The notes under the pieces are model-generated. The model was not told where the DNA came from and made no database searches. It worked only from the letters and a program-made list of their open reading frames with translations. This document shows positions 53,609 to 61,555 of a stretch of 64,000 nucleotides of DNA, piece after piece. The position numbers were made by a program, and so were the translations under genes. The DNA lies in assembly GCF_040409805.1 (NCBI RefSeq), contig NZ_CP099572.1, positions 1,612,001-1,676,000 on the forward strand, read 5' to 3'. The DNA comes from Polynucleobacter sp. MWH-UH23A. GTDB lineage: Bacteria; Pseudomonadota; Gammaproteobacteria; Burkholderiales; Burkholderiaceae. The stretch's first letter is position 1, and each line of letters starts with the position of its first letter.

Positions 53609-54674
53609 TGGAACTAGCCTCAACACCCTTGAGACTCACTTTTGCGTCAGGATCTACCTGGGTACGCATTTGCTCTAATAGCTGTGCAAATGAGTTACTT
53701 AATATGACTTGCGAATCGGGCGATGCCTCAATAGCAACGTGCACGCCCTCCCCAAACTGAGTGCCAACGACTCTAAATGGACCGAGATTAGGAAGATTAA
53801 CTTCCATCGTGATCTTGCTGCCTTTTTGCATTTGAGTTGGATCTTGGGGATCTGGTTGCCATGCATCCTCTCGATAAAGGCGACCCTGGACATTTGGCAT
53901 TAATTGACCCTGCCACAGTAAATCACCACGCAACAACAGCTTTACTGAGTCCTGAACTACTGGGTTATTTGCTCCAAGCTGTGACATCAACTTTTCTGTC
54001 TCAGCAGGAATATCCGCAATGCCACTAGCCTTCACATCGCCATCTTCACTAGCTGGAAATAAGAGTCTTTTTAGCTGGTCAGCAGCAAAAATTCCAGAGG
54101 TTTGTAAATTTTGGTACAAGAGGTTCATGGCGACTTTTGGGTCAGTCGTATTTGCAAGCAGATTGTTTGTTGCATTCATCGACCCTGGCCAGTTGACTAC
54201 AACATTCTGTGCAGAGCTTTTATTATCAGATTTATCCGCCTGACCTAATTCAGGAACATCCACTGCCAAAATATCGGAGAGCAACTGCCCTAGAGCCGCT
54301 CCACCCAAGTTATCCATGCGACTCAAACTTTTGGATAGCAAACTATCAATCTGAGATTGGGATGGATTGGCAGCAGCCTCGGCTTGATCAGCGGTAAGGC
54401 TAGAAATTTCTAACAACACTGCCTGATCTACAGAGGGCTCAGTTGGTGCCAATGGATTTTGCTGACCACGCCCAACAGCACTTTGTAGAGCATCTTGCAA
54501 TGAGCCGCCCGCTGAGGAGTCGACTACTGGCAGAGGCATGTTGAGTGCAACTCGTGGGTCTATAGCTGCAAGACTTTCTACTACTGCAGGAGCCGCAGGT
54601 GGTGAGATTAAATCGTTGCGATGAAAATCTACCAATGGATTTAAAGGTAAGTTAGGAGGAATAGGAATTGCCAT
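53601..54674 (-). CDS. Second FliK-like hook-length control protein
   Basis: 357 residues: a non-conserved N-terminal half and a C-terminal Flg_hook-like domain (about 255-350) with GSKITMEVNLPNLGPFRVVG and FAQLLEQMRTQVDPDAKVSL. It is distinct from the true FliK at 42694. It is coupled to the FlhB-C gene (8-bp overlap), matching the functional FliK-FlhB pair. Role unknown. Confidence 0.75.
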   Translation of the reverse strand: MAIPIPPNLPLNPLVDFHRNDLISPPAAPAVVESLAAIDPRVALNMPLPVVDSSAGGSLQDALQSAVGRGQQNPLAPTEPSVDQAVLLEISSLTADQAEAAANPSQSQIDSLLSKSLSRMDNLGGAALGQLLSDILAVDVPELGQADKSDNKSSAQNVVVNWPGSMNATNNLLANTTDPKVAMNLLYQNLQTSGIFAADQLKRLLFPASEDGDVKASGIADIPAETEKLMSQLGANNPVVQDSVKLLLRGDLLWQGQLMPNVQGRLYREDAWQPDPQDPTQMQKGSKITMEVNLPNLGPFRVVGTQFGEGVHVAIEASPDSQVILSNSFAQLLEQMRTQVDPDAKVSLKGVEASSNG

Positions 54675-54734
54675 TCTAATCCTCCGTAATTTTTATTAAA
54701 TTCTTACCTAGGAACAAAAAACATACTTGATTAT

Positions 54735-55178
54735 TCAGTAACTTGAGGCTTGTGATGTCTGGTTCATGCTGGGATTGGGAGCGGCCAATCCCACTACCAA
54801 CTCTTTAGGAGCCAAAGAAACCCAAGCTTCATAGAGTGGGCTCAACACATTAATCACTTCATCAACTTTTTCAGGTGATTTAGAAACTCGAGCATTAATA
54901 ATTTCGCGCAACGACCATTCATAAATTGCCCCAAGATTCAAGGCAACTTCACCGCCAACATCTGGATTTAAAGCGGCAAGCAGCCCCTGCTGAATCAAAT
55001 CGTGAGCCTTAGTGAAAGGCTCGACACCATACTCACCATTCTCAAGAGCCCTCTTTGCTACCTTCAGATGATCAAATATGCGCTCATAAATGAGCACAAT
55101 CAGATCACCCGGCTCCGCGGCGCTAACCGATGTCTGAACTGAACTATCTGCGTAAGCTCTTGCTGATCTTGAGGGCAT
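54735..55178 (-). CDS. fliS: Flagellin export chaperone FliS
   Basis: 147 residues, all-helical. It starts with RAYADSSVQTSVSAAEPGDL and includes LIVLIYERIFDHLKVAKRAL, the FliS core. It keeps flagellin from polymerising in the cytoplasm. 8 bp after fliD. Confidence 0.95.
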   Translation of the reverse strand: MPSRSARAYADSSVQTSVSAAEPGDLIVLIYERIFDHLKVAKRALENGEYGVEPFTKAHDLIQQGLLAALNPDVGGEVALNLGAIYEWSLREIINARVSKSPEKVDEVINVLSPLYEAWVSLAPKELVVGLAAPNPSMNQTSQASSY

Positions 55179-55186
55179 TTTTTTAT

Positions 55187-56920
55187 CTACTTGTTATTGT
55201 TACTATTAGCTAATGCAGTCAAAGCACTCGTTAAAGAATTACTTGTGACGCTTAGTTGATAAAGAAGTGTATTTAATGCTGAGTATTGTGTGATGTAATT
55301 GTTTTGAATCTTAGCTAACCTATCTTCCAGGTTGGTCTGTTTAGTATTTAAATCATCAAGCGCTGAATTCTCATTAGCTATCGTATCCGCGATTAAACCA
55401 CCACTGCCAGTCACTCCAATCAACCCGTCGATATATTTATTTAAGTAATTTGTATTACTCACATAACCCATTTTTACACCGCTTGCTAATTTCGACTGAA
55501 GTCCATTTGATTGTGCAACTGTAAAATTTGTTGAATTAAATGTAGCAACGCCATCTTTTGCTAGATCTATTCCTAGATCCTTCAAACTGATTGAACTCAC
55601 ACCGTTAACCCCATATGAAACACCCTTGGCAAAACGTGCCTTAATTTCATTTATAAAGTACAACATGGTGGGATTAGCGGCAAATGTCCCGGTTTTCCCA
55701 GAGCTCGAATTATGCGAATTGGCAATCATTGACTTATGGGTGTCAATGAGATCGTTGTATGCTGTTATAAGACTTTGTATTTTTGTCGAAGAGTTATCAG
55801 TGCCTTCACTAACATTAATTGTGTAAGTATTCGTGGGGTCAGCCGCCTTTAAAGTAAAAGATGCTCCATTAATCACATCAGAGATAGTATTGCTTGATCG
55901 TGTGTAAGTTGTACCGTCGACCTTAAAACTTGAATTAGTAGCAGTCACAGAGGCCGCTGCGTCCTTATACACACTGCCTGCACCACTAAACGAAGTGGCA
56001 CCACCGAGAGACCCAAAATCGCTGACCGTAAGGGCATTATCGATTCCTGTTGCTGTTCCGCGTATTGTAAAAATGTAATCTGAGCTGCTGCTTGTTTTCG
56101 TCACCGCAGCGCTTGCACCAATCCCCAGGGCATTAATTGCTGTAGCTAATTCAGTAATATCAATCTGCAGCCCATTAGCAGGAACCGTCAAATTTCCTAG
56201 GGAGATACTTGTTGCGGCTGCCCCACCTATAGATGCACTAGAAATACTTAAAGCATCCCCATCTTTAAAGCCACTGCCCACCGAAGTAATTGCGACAGTA
56301 AAATTTCCAGAACCATCAACGGTAACGGTTCCATACGCACCGCCGCCACTAGCACCAGAAATCAATACATTGGTATAGGTTCCCGCAGTGTAATGGCTTG
56401 CTCCAGCAGAAAAACTTTTGGTCGCCAATGTGGATGTTCCGGTATCCGAGGTCTTTTCTTGACCAGTCAATCCACCATAAACAGTGTAGGTTGACCCAGA
56501 ACCAACTTGAATCGTAAATTTCCCCTGATCTAGTGGCACTGTGGCAGAGGCAGACGGGAAATTTGCGCCAGAAGTGCTTTTGTATGTCAATACAGTGGCT
56601 TTAGCAAGTGAAATATTGCTAATGGCATAACTACCAAAAACCGAGCCCGAAATACCTGTGGCAGAAATAACATCAGGATTTGAAGAGCTAGCATTTAAAA
56701 CTGAAAAATTACTAGTTGTCTCTAGGCCATCCAATGCTGACTGGAAGCTGGCGATTTTTCCCTTGATCACACCAAGATCGCTAATAACCGTCTCTTCCTT
56801 GGTAATTTTTGCCTGCAGGGCAGTCAAAGGCACTTTTTCAGCCTTCATAAGGGAATCAACGATTCCCGCTACGTCAATAGAGGTTGTCGAATTTGCGCTG
56901 GAAGTAGAGGAAACAGCCAT
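55187..56920 (-). CDS. fliD: Flagellar filament cap protein FliD with extra insertion
   Basis: 577 residues. The ends are FliD-like: SSANSTTSIDVAGIVDSLMK and coiled coil LDDLNTKQTNLEDRLAKIQN. Between residues about 175 and 240 lies a glycine-rich insert (TAGTYTNVLISGASGGGAY, TSVGSGFKDGDALSISSAS) resembling repeats in phage tail-fibre and adhesin proteins. FliD caps the filament and can touch host or surface. Confidence 0.93.
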   Translation of the reverse strand: MAVSSTSSANSTTSIDVAGIVDSLMKAEKVPLTALQAKITKEETVISDLGVIKGKIASFQSALDGLETTSNFSVLNASSSNPDVISATGISGSVFGSYAISNISLAKATVLTYKSTSGANFPSASATVPLDQGKFTIQVGSGSTYTVYGGLTGQEKTSDTGTSTLATKSFSAGASHYTAGTYTNVLISGASGGGAYGTVTVDGSGNFTVAITSVGSGFKDGDALSISSASIGGAAATSISLGNLTVPANGLQIDITELATAINALGIGASAAVTKTSSSSDYIFTIRGTATGIDNALTVSDFGSLGGATSFSGAGSVYKDAAASVTATNSSFKVDGTTYTRSSNTISDVINGASFTLKAADPTNTYTINVSEGTDNSSTKIQSLITAYNDLIDTHKSMIANSHNSSSGKTGTFAANPTMLYFINEIKARFAKGVSYGVNGVSSISLKDLGIDLAKDGVATFNSTNFTVAQSNGLQSKLASGVKMGYVSNTNYLNKYIDGLIGVTGSGGLIADTIANENSALDDLNTKQTNLEDRLAKIQNNYITQYSALNTLLYQLSVTSNSLTSALTALANSNNNK

Positions 56921-56958
56921 TTTTACCTATCTAAATTTCATAATCCAAGCTGAAGTCT

Positions 56959-56974
56959 TGCAAGAACTATGCCA
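56959..56974 (-). promoter_or_regulatory. Sigma-54 promoter of fliD
   Basis: On the minus strand TGGCATA-GTTC-TTGCA with -24 GG and -12 GC at the right distance, about 40 bp before fliD. It would make the fliD operon (fliD-fliS and probably the FliK-like genes) part of the RpoN-FlrC regulon. Confidence 0.85.
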
Positions 56975-56988
56975 ATCAAATAAATACT

Positions 56989-57381
56989 CTACGCCCGCTG
57001 ACTCACCAGGACGTTATTCATTCTCTGAAAATCCCTGGCTACCTTCAATAATTCCTCGGAAGGCAGTTGACGAATTAGCTCTCCAGTATCCGGGTTAACT
57101 ACCCGAACTACATGGTAGCCCGTTGTTTCATCTACTGAAAAGTTCAAATTACGACCCATAGACTTCACAAACTCTTGTAAATCGGCGGCCGCTTTTGCCA
57201 CCGCTTCGCGTGTAGGTCTACTGGTCTCATTAATACCTGAAGGCTTAATTTCAGCTGCAGCAACTTTAGATACCACCTCAGCATCAGATCTTGTTTGAAG
57301 TGCTTGGGGCGGCGTGCTGGCAGGCTGCATGACATTGGCGCTAGTAGCAGCGCTATTGTATGCATTAACTGTTGTGCTCAT
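56989..57381 (-). CDS. flaG: FlaG family protein, copy A
   Basis: 130 residues. The C-terminal FlaG domain (about 65-130) reads LQEFVKSMGRNLNFSVDETT and PDTGELIRQLPSEELLKVAR. FlaG affects filament length and surface attachment. The protein is identical in every residue to copy B at 58937. It follows fliC copy A by 72 bp. Confidence 0.93.
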   Translation of the reverse strand: MSTTVNAYNSAATSANVMQPASTPPQALQTRSDAEVVSKVAAAEIKPSGINETSRPTREAVAKAAADLQEFVKSMGRNLNFSVDETTGYHVVRVVNPDTGELIRQLPSEELLKVARDFQRMNNVLVSQRA

Positions 57382-57453
57382 TCCAAATTCTCCCGTGTAC
57401 TAACTGCTGATGCATAGTGTATTACCCATCACACTATGCATCAACTCATCTCA

Positions 57454-58770
57454 TTACTTCAACAAAGACAGAACAATGTTTGGCATCTGATTAGCTTGGG
57501 CTAACATTGCTGTTGCTGCCTGCTGCATGATCTGACCCTTAGTCAATTTCGCAGTTTCTGCTGCAAAATCAGTGTCTGTGATCGCTGAACGTGAGCTCTG
57601 TAAGTTAGTGCTATAAGCTTCTAAGTTCTGGTTAATGTAGCTGATACGGTTTTGCAATGCACCCATATTAGAACGCTGCTCAGAAACAACATCTAGGGCT
57701 GCATCCACAAAGGTTCCCATCGTACTAAAGGCATTTGCCCAAGTCGTTTGTGCAGTCGAAGTCGTATAACTATTAAGCAAGTTAATCTGACCACCCAAAT
57801 CATTCATTGCCTGGAAGCCACCGGAGGTAGTATCGGTACGCATATTAATTGCGTCATAAACCACCATATTTGGAGTGGAGGTATCTGAACCACCTTGGAA
57901 ATAGAGGTCAGGAACAGTACCACCGGTTGTGGTGATCTCATTTCCATTAAATGCTTTTGCAAGGTCGACAGCAGAAGCTGCATATGCGCTACTAGCCGTA
58001 AAGGATATTGCAATACCAATTTGGTCAAAGTTAATAGTTTGAACACCGCCAGCAGTTCCGGCATAAGCTGTTAACCCCAGTGATTGCGAATATGTTGTCG
58101 AAGTTACAACACCAGCATAAGTGCTCGTAATGATCGAGGAAGCTGTTAAAGTACCTGAAGCACCTGTTAGGGTAAATGTACCCAGTGCCATGGTATTTGC
58201 GGAGACAGAGACGCCTGAGGCTGCTGTCGCAATAGCTCCTAATGTCGCAGCCGTTCCACCTGTTAAGGTCACGCCACTGGCCAAACCACCTACTACACCC
58301 GATTTTGCTGTTCCAGAAGAAGTGCCACCGGCAATAGCCGCACTCACTGTAGAAGAAATCAAATTATTTCGGTTGAACTTGGTGCGAGCTGCTGTTGCGT
58401 TAATTTCAGTATTTAGTTCGTTAATCTCATCAACGATTTGAGTACGCTGACTAGCAGACAAAGAACCATCGTAACCCTGGGTTGTCAAGGTTTTGATACG
58501 CAGAAGCATGTCCTGAATAGTACCCATTGAGGTATCTGCAGTCTGGATCAAATTGGTCGCATCATTCAAGTTACGACGGGATTGATTAACACCATTGATC
58601 TGGTTTTGCATGAACTGAGAAATTGCCAGGCCTGCAGCATCATCCTTAGCGCTATTGATACGTAAACCAGATGAAAGGCGCTGTACCGAATTAGCTAAGT
58701 TATTTTGCGCATTAGATAAGTTGTTTTGCGCATACAACGAAGCCAAGTTAGTGTTAATTACTGTAGACAT
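57454..58770 (-). CDS. fliC: Flagellin FliC, copy A
   Basis: 438 residues. Conserved D0/D1 ends: NTNLASLYAQNNLSNAQNNL and TKGQIMQQAATAMLAQANQM. The variable middle (about 143-277) is Ser/Thr/Ala/Gly-rich, likely surface-exposed and glycosylated. It differs from copy B in two short segments only. A sigma-28-like promoter lies upstream. Confidence 0.96.
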   Translation of the reverse strand: MSTVINTNLASLYAQNNLSNAQNNLANSVQRLSSGLRINSAKDDAAGLAISQFMQNQINGVNQSRRNLNDATNLIQTADTSMGTIQDMLLRIKTLTTQGYDGSLSASQRTQIVDEINELNTEINATAARTKFNRNNLISSTVSAAIAGGTSSGTAKSGVVGGLASGVTLTGGTAATLGAIATAASGVSVSANTMALGTFTLTGASGTLTASSIITSTYAGVVTSTTYSQSLGLTAYAGTAGGVQTINFDQIGIAISFTASSAYAASAVDLAKAFNGNEITTTGGTVPDLYFQGGSDTSTPNMVVYDAINMRTDTTSGGFQAMNDLGGQINLLNSYTTSTAQTTWANAFSTMGTFVDAALDVVSEQRSNMGALQNRISYINQNLEAYSTNLQSSRSAITDTDFAAETAKLTKGQIMQQAATAMLAQANQMPNIVLSLLK

Positions 58771-58836
58771 GACATTTTCTCCATTAATTCTGTCAAATTA
58801 GGATCAACTTCTTTATATTGACCCCCTGTGATTGAT

Positions 58837-58864
58837 TTAACGGACAGGATGAAGAAAGTGTTTA
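58837..58864 (-). promoter_or_regulatory. Sigma-28-like promoter of fliC copy A
   Basis: Minus strand TAAACACT at -35 (58857-58864) and TCCGTTAA at -10 (58837-58844), close to TAAA-N15-GCCGATAA of FliA. The same element precedes copy B. No fliA gene is in the window. Confidence 0.7.
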
Positions 58865-58893
58865 GGGACGAGACCAGTCAATATAGAAAAGAA

Positions 58894-58915
58894 AAAGCCG
58901 CCATATGGCGGCTTT
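58894..58915. terminator. Terminator after flaG copy B
   Basis: A perfect 22-base inverted repeat (AAAGCCGCC / GGCGGCTTT around ATAT). On the minus strand it is followed by TTTCTTTTC, so it ends the fliC-flaG copy B transcript 22 bp past the flaG stop. It lies in the short unique stretch between the two duplicated blocks. Confidence 0.85.
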
Positions 58916-58936
58916 GATGCGTGAAACTATAGAAAA

Positions 58937-59329
58937 TTAAGCCCGCTGACTCACCAGGACGTTATTCATTCTCTGAAAATCCCTGGCTACCTTCAATAAT
59001 TCCTCGGAAGGCAGTTGACGAATTAGCTCTCCAGTATCCGGGTTAACTACCCGAACTACATGGTAGCCCGTTGTTTCATCTACTGAAAAGTTCAAATTAC
59101 GACCCATAGACTTCACAAACTCTTGTAAATCGGCGGCCGCTTTTGCCACCGCTTCGCGTGTAGGTCTACTGGTCTCATTAATACCTGAAGGCTTAATTTC
59201 AGCTGCAGCAACTTTAGATACCACCTCAGCATCAGATCTTGTTTGAAGTGCTTGGGGCGGCGTGCTGGCAGGCTGCATGACATTGGCGCTAGTAGCAGCG
59301 CTATTGTATGCATTAACTGTTGTGCTCAT
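58937..59329 (-). CDS. flaG: FlaG family protein, copy B
   Basis: 130 residues, identical in sequence to copy A including the C-terminal FlaG domain. The DNA is also the same over the gene and both flanks, up to the stop codon (TAA here, TAG in copy A). Paired with fliC copy B. Confidence 0.93.
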   Translation of the reverse strand: MSTTVNAYNSAATSANVMQPASTPPQALQTRSDAEVVSKVAAAEIKPSGINETSRPTREAVAKAAADLQEFVKSMGRNLNFSVDETTGYHVVRVVNPDTGELIRQLPSEELLKVARDFQRMNNVLVSQRA

Positions 59330-59401
59330 TCCAAATTCTCCCGTGTACTAACTGCTGATGCATAGTGTATTACCCATCACACTATGCATCAACTCATCTC
59401 A

Positions 59402-60634
59402 TTACTTCAACAAAGACAGAACAATGTTTGGCATCTGATTAGCTTGGGCTAACATTGCTGTTGCTGCCTGCTGCATGATCTGACCCTTAGTCAATTTCGC
59501 AGTTTCTGCTGCAAAATCAGTGTCTGTGATCGCTGAACGTGAGCTCTGTAAGTTAGTGCTATAAGCTTCTAAGTTCTGGTTAATGTAGCTGATACGGTTT
59601 TGCAATGCACCCATATTAGAACGCTGCTCAGAAACAACATCTAGGGCTGCATCCACAAAGGTTCCCATCGTACTAAAGGCATTTGCCCAAGTCGTTTGTG
59701 CAGTCGAAGTCGTATAACTATTAAGCAAGTTAATCTGACCACCCAAATCATTCATTGCCTGGAAGCCACCGGAGGTAGTATCGGTACGCATATTAATTGC
59801 GTCATAAACCACCATATTTGGAGTGGAGGTATCTGAACCACCTTGGAAATAGAGGTCAGGAACAGTACCACCGGTTGTGGTGATGGTTTTATTGTTTAAC
59901 CCAACACTCAAATTAGTTGCAGATGCTCCGGAAGTCAGTGTTACATTGATTGCCAATCCAATTTGATCAAAGTTAATCGTTTGAACACCGCCGGCCGCCG
60001 CCGTATAGCCAGTTAAGCTTAATGTTTGAGAGTATGTTGTCGAAGTTACAACACCAGCATAAGTGCTCGTAATGATCGAGGAAGCTGTTAAAGTACCTGA
60101 AGCACCTGTTAGGGTAAATGTACCCAGTGCCATGGTATTGGCCGAAACAGAGTTCACCGCTCCATAGGTTGATGTATCAATAATATTTGTAGCGTTGGTA
60201 GTTGCACTCACTGTAGAAGAAATCAAATTATTTCGGTTGAACTTGGTGCGAGCTGCTGTTGCGTTAATTTCAGTATTTAGTTCGTTAATCTCATCAACGA
60301 TTTGAGTACGCTGACTAGCAGACAAAGAACCATCGTAACCCTGGGTTGTCAAGGTTTTGATACGCAGAAGCATGTCCTGAATAGTACCCATTGAGGTATC
60401 TGCAGTCTGGATCAAATTGGTCGCATCATTCAAGTTACGACGGGATTGATTAACACCATTGATCTGGTTTTGCATGAACTGAGAAATTGCCAGGCCTGCA
60501 GCATCATCCTTAGCGCTATTGATACGTAAACCAGATGAAAGGCGCTGTACCGAATTAGCTAAGTTATTTTGCGCATTAGATAAGTTGTTTTGCGCATACA
60601 ACGAAGCCAAGTTAGTGTTAATTACTGTAGACAT
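59402..60634 (-). CDS. fliC: Flagellin FliC, copy B
   Basis: 410 residues. The N-terminal 144 residues and C-terminal 150 match copy A exactly; the middle differs in two segments and is 28 residues shorter. Filament protein. The promoter and 5' leader match copy A. Having two near-identical flagellins allows antigenic or length variation by recombination. Confidence 0.96.
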   Translation of the reverse strand: MSTVINTNLASLYAQNNLSNAQNNLANSVQRLSSGLRINSAKDDAAGLAISQFMQNQINGVNQSRRNLNDATNLIQTADTSMGTIQDMLLRIKTLTTQGYDGSLSASQRTQIVDEINELNTEINATAARTKFNRNNLISSTVSATTNATNIIDTSTYGAVNSVSANTMALGTFTLTGASGTLTASSIITSTYAGVVTSTTYSQTLSLTGYTAAAGGVQTINFDQIGLAINVTLTSGASATNLSVGLNNKTITTTGGTVPDLYFQGGSDTSTPNMVVYDAINMRTDTTSGGFQAMNDLGGQINLLNSYTTSTAQTTWANAFSTMGTFVDAALDVVSEQRSNMGALQNRISYINQNLEAYSTNLQSSRSAITDTDFAAETAKLTKGQIMQQAATAMLAQANQMPNIVLSLLK

Positions 60635-60700
60635 GACATTTTCTCCATTAATTCTGTCAAATTAGGATCAACTTCTTTATATTGACCCCCTGTGATTGAT

Positions 60701-60728
60701 TTAACGGACAGGATGAAGAAAGTGTTTA
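60701..60728 (-). promoter_or_regulatory. Sigma-28-like promoter of fliC copy B
   Basis: Same -35 TAAACACT (60721-60728) and -10 TCCGTTAA (60701-60708) on the minus strand as copy A. Confidence 0.7.
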
Positions 60729-60732
60729 GGGA

Positions 60733-60901
60733 ATTTGAGGGGGCATCTAAATTTATCAACAAAATCAATTGTTTATGAAATTAAATGGCTTTTTAATCAG
60801 CAATCCAGGGCTTTCAATTACTGACTAAACTATGGCAAATATATCCAACACTAACCATTGCCCACACAAGATCCAGTAATTATCAGAGTATGAGAGACAA
60901 C
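60733..60901. other. AT-rich intergenic stretch
   Basis: 169 bp between the duplicated flagellin block and the methyltransferase remnant. No gene, hairpin or repeat of note was seen. Confidence 0.4.
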
Positions 60902-61527
60902 ATGTACCAATTTACAAACACGTGGTTTCTTGATGGCGCTAAAGATGTTGGGATTGCCTTATCCCCCAGCTAAATCCAGCAAGAATACTAGAAATCGGTT
61001 CTTTCGAGGGCGCTTGTATCTGCTATTTAATTGAAAAATTGGGCGCGAAACATAGTCTAGAAATTCACTCTATAGACACCTGGTAAGGCAGCATAGAGCA
61101 TAAAGACCAAGGATTTGAGGCTACAGAAATGTCTGGTGTTGAGAATCGTTTTAAACACAATGTCTCCATCGCCAATAAAACTCTGAAAATCTAGTAAATA
61201 TGCGTAAACATAAAGGGCTAAGCCATGTCAAATTAGCTGAACTTATCAACGACGGCTACGAAAATTTCTTTGACTTAATTTACGTAGATGGATCTCACCA
61301 AGCCCCCCGATGTAATTTTAGATGCCGTATCAAGTTTCAAGCTTTTGCGAACGGGTAAGGTTATGGTTTTTGATGACTACCTGTGGAATGAGTCTCTACC
61401 CTATGGAGTGCATCCAATACGCTCTCCAAAAATTGCAATAGATGCATTTACCAACATTTATAGCAAAAAGATCTCAATTCTGAGGCTGCCCCTGCATCAA
61501 CTTTATGTTCAAAAAAACTCAGATTAG
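60902..61527 (+). pseudogene. Broken class I SAM-dependent methyltransferase
   Basis: Starting at ATG 60902, the frames piece together a methyltransferase: WFLDGAKDVGIALSPS then stop; PARILEIGSFEGACICYLIE (SAM motif I) then stop after IHSIDTW; then FKHNVSIANKTLKI with stops; DLIYVDGSHQAP; and, after a frameshift in a C6 run near 61303-61308, DVILDAVSSFKLLRTGKVMVFDDYLWNES. At least three in-frame stops plus the shift show it is dead. The parent may have modified the flagellar glycan; this is inference from position. Confidence 0.8.
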
Positions 61528-61555
61528 TTGATCCTATTAGAAATACTAACTAGTC

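Larger units (their letters stand above)
56993..60732. repeat. Tandem duplication of the flaG-fliC cassette
   Basis: Block A is 56993-58868 and block B 58941-60732, in direct orientation, starting at GCCCGCTGACTC and ending at GTGTTTAGGGA. By eye they are identical except two segments in fliC: 57937-58087 versus 59885-60028 and 58195-58344 versus 60136-60208 (approximate). The 72-bp unique spacer holds the copy B terminator. Confidence 0.9.

Noticed and set aside
58121..58441. 106-residue plus-strand frame
   Set aside because: Antisense to the variable region of fliC copy A; valine/proline-rich reading of an alternate frame.
61288..61527. An independent 79-residue plus-strand gene
   Set aside because: It is the tail of the broken methyltransferase; the upstream part is in other frames.
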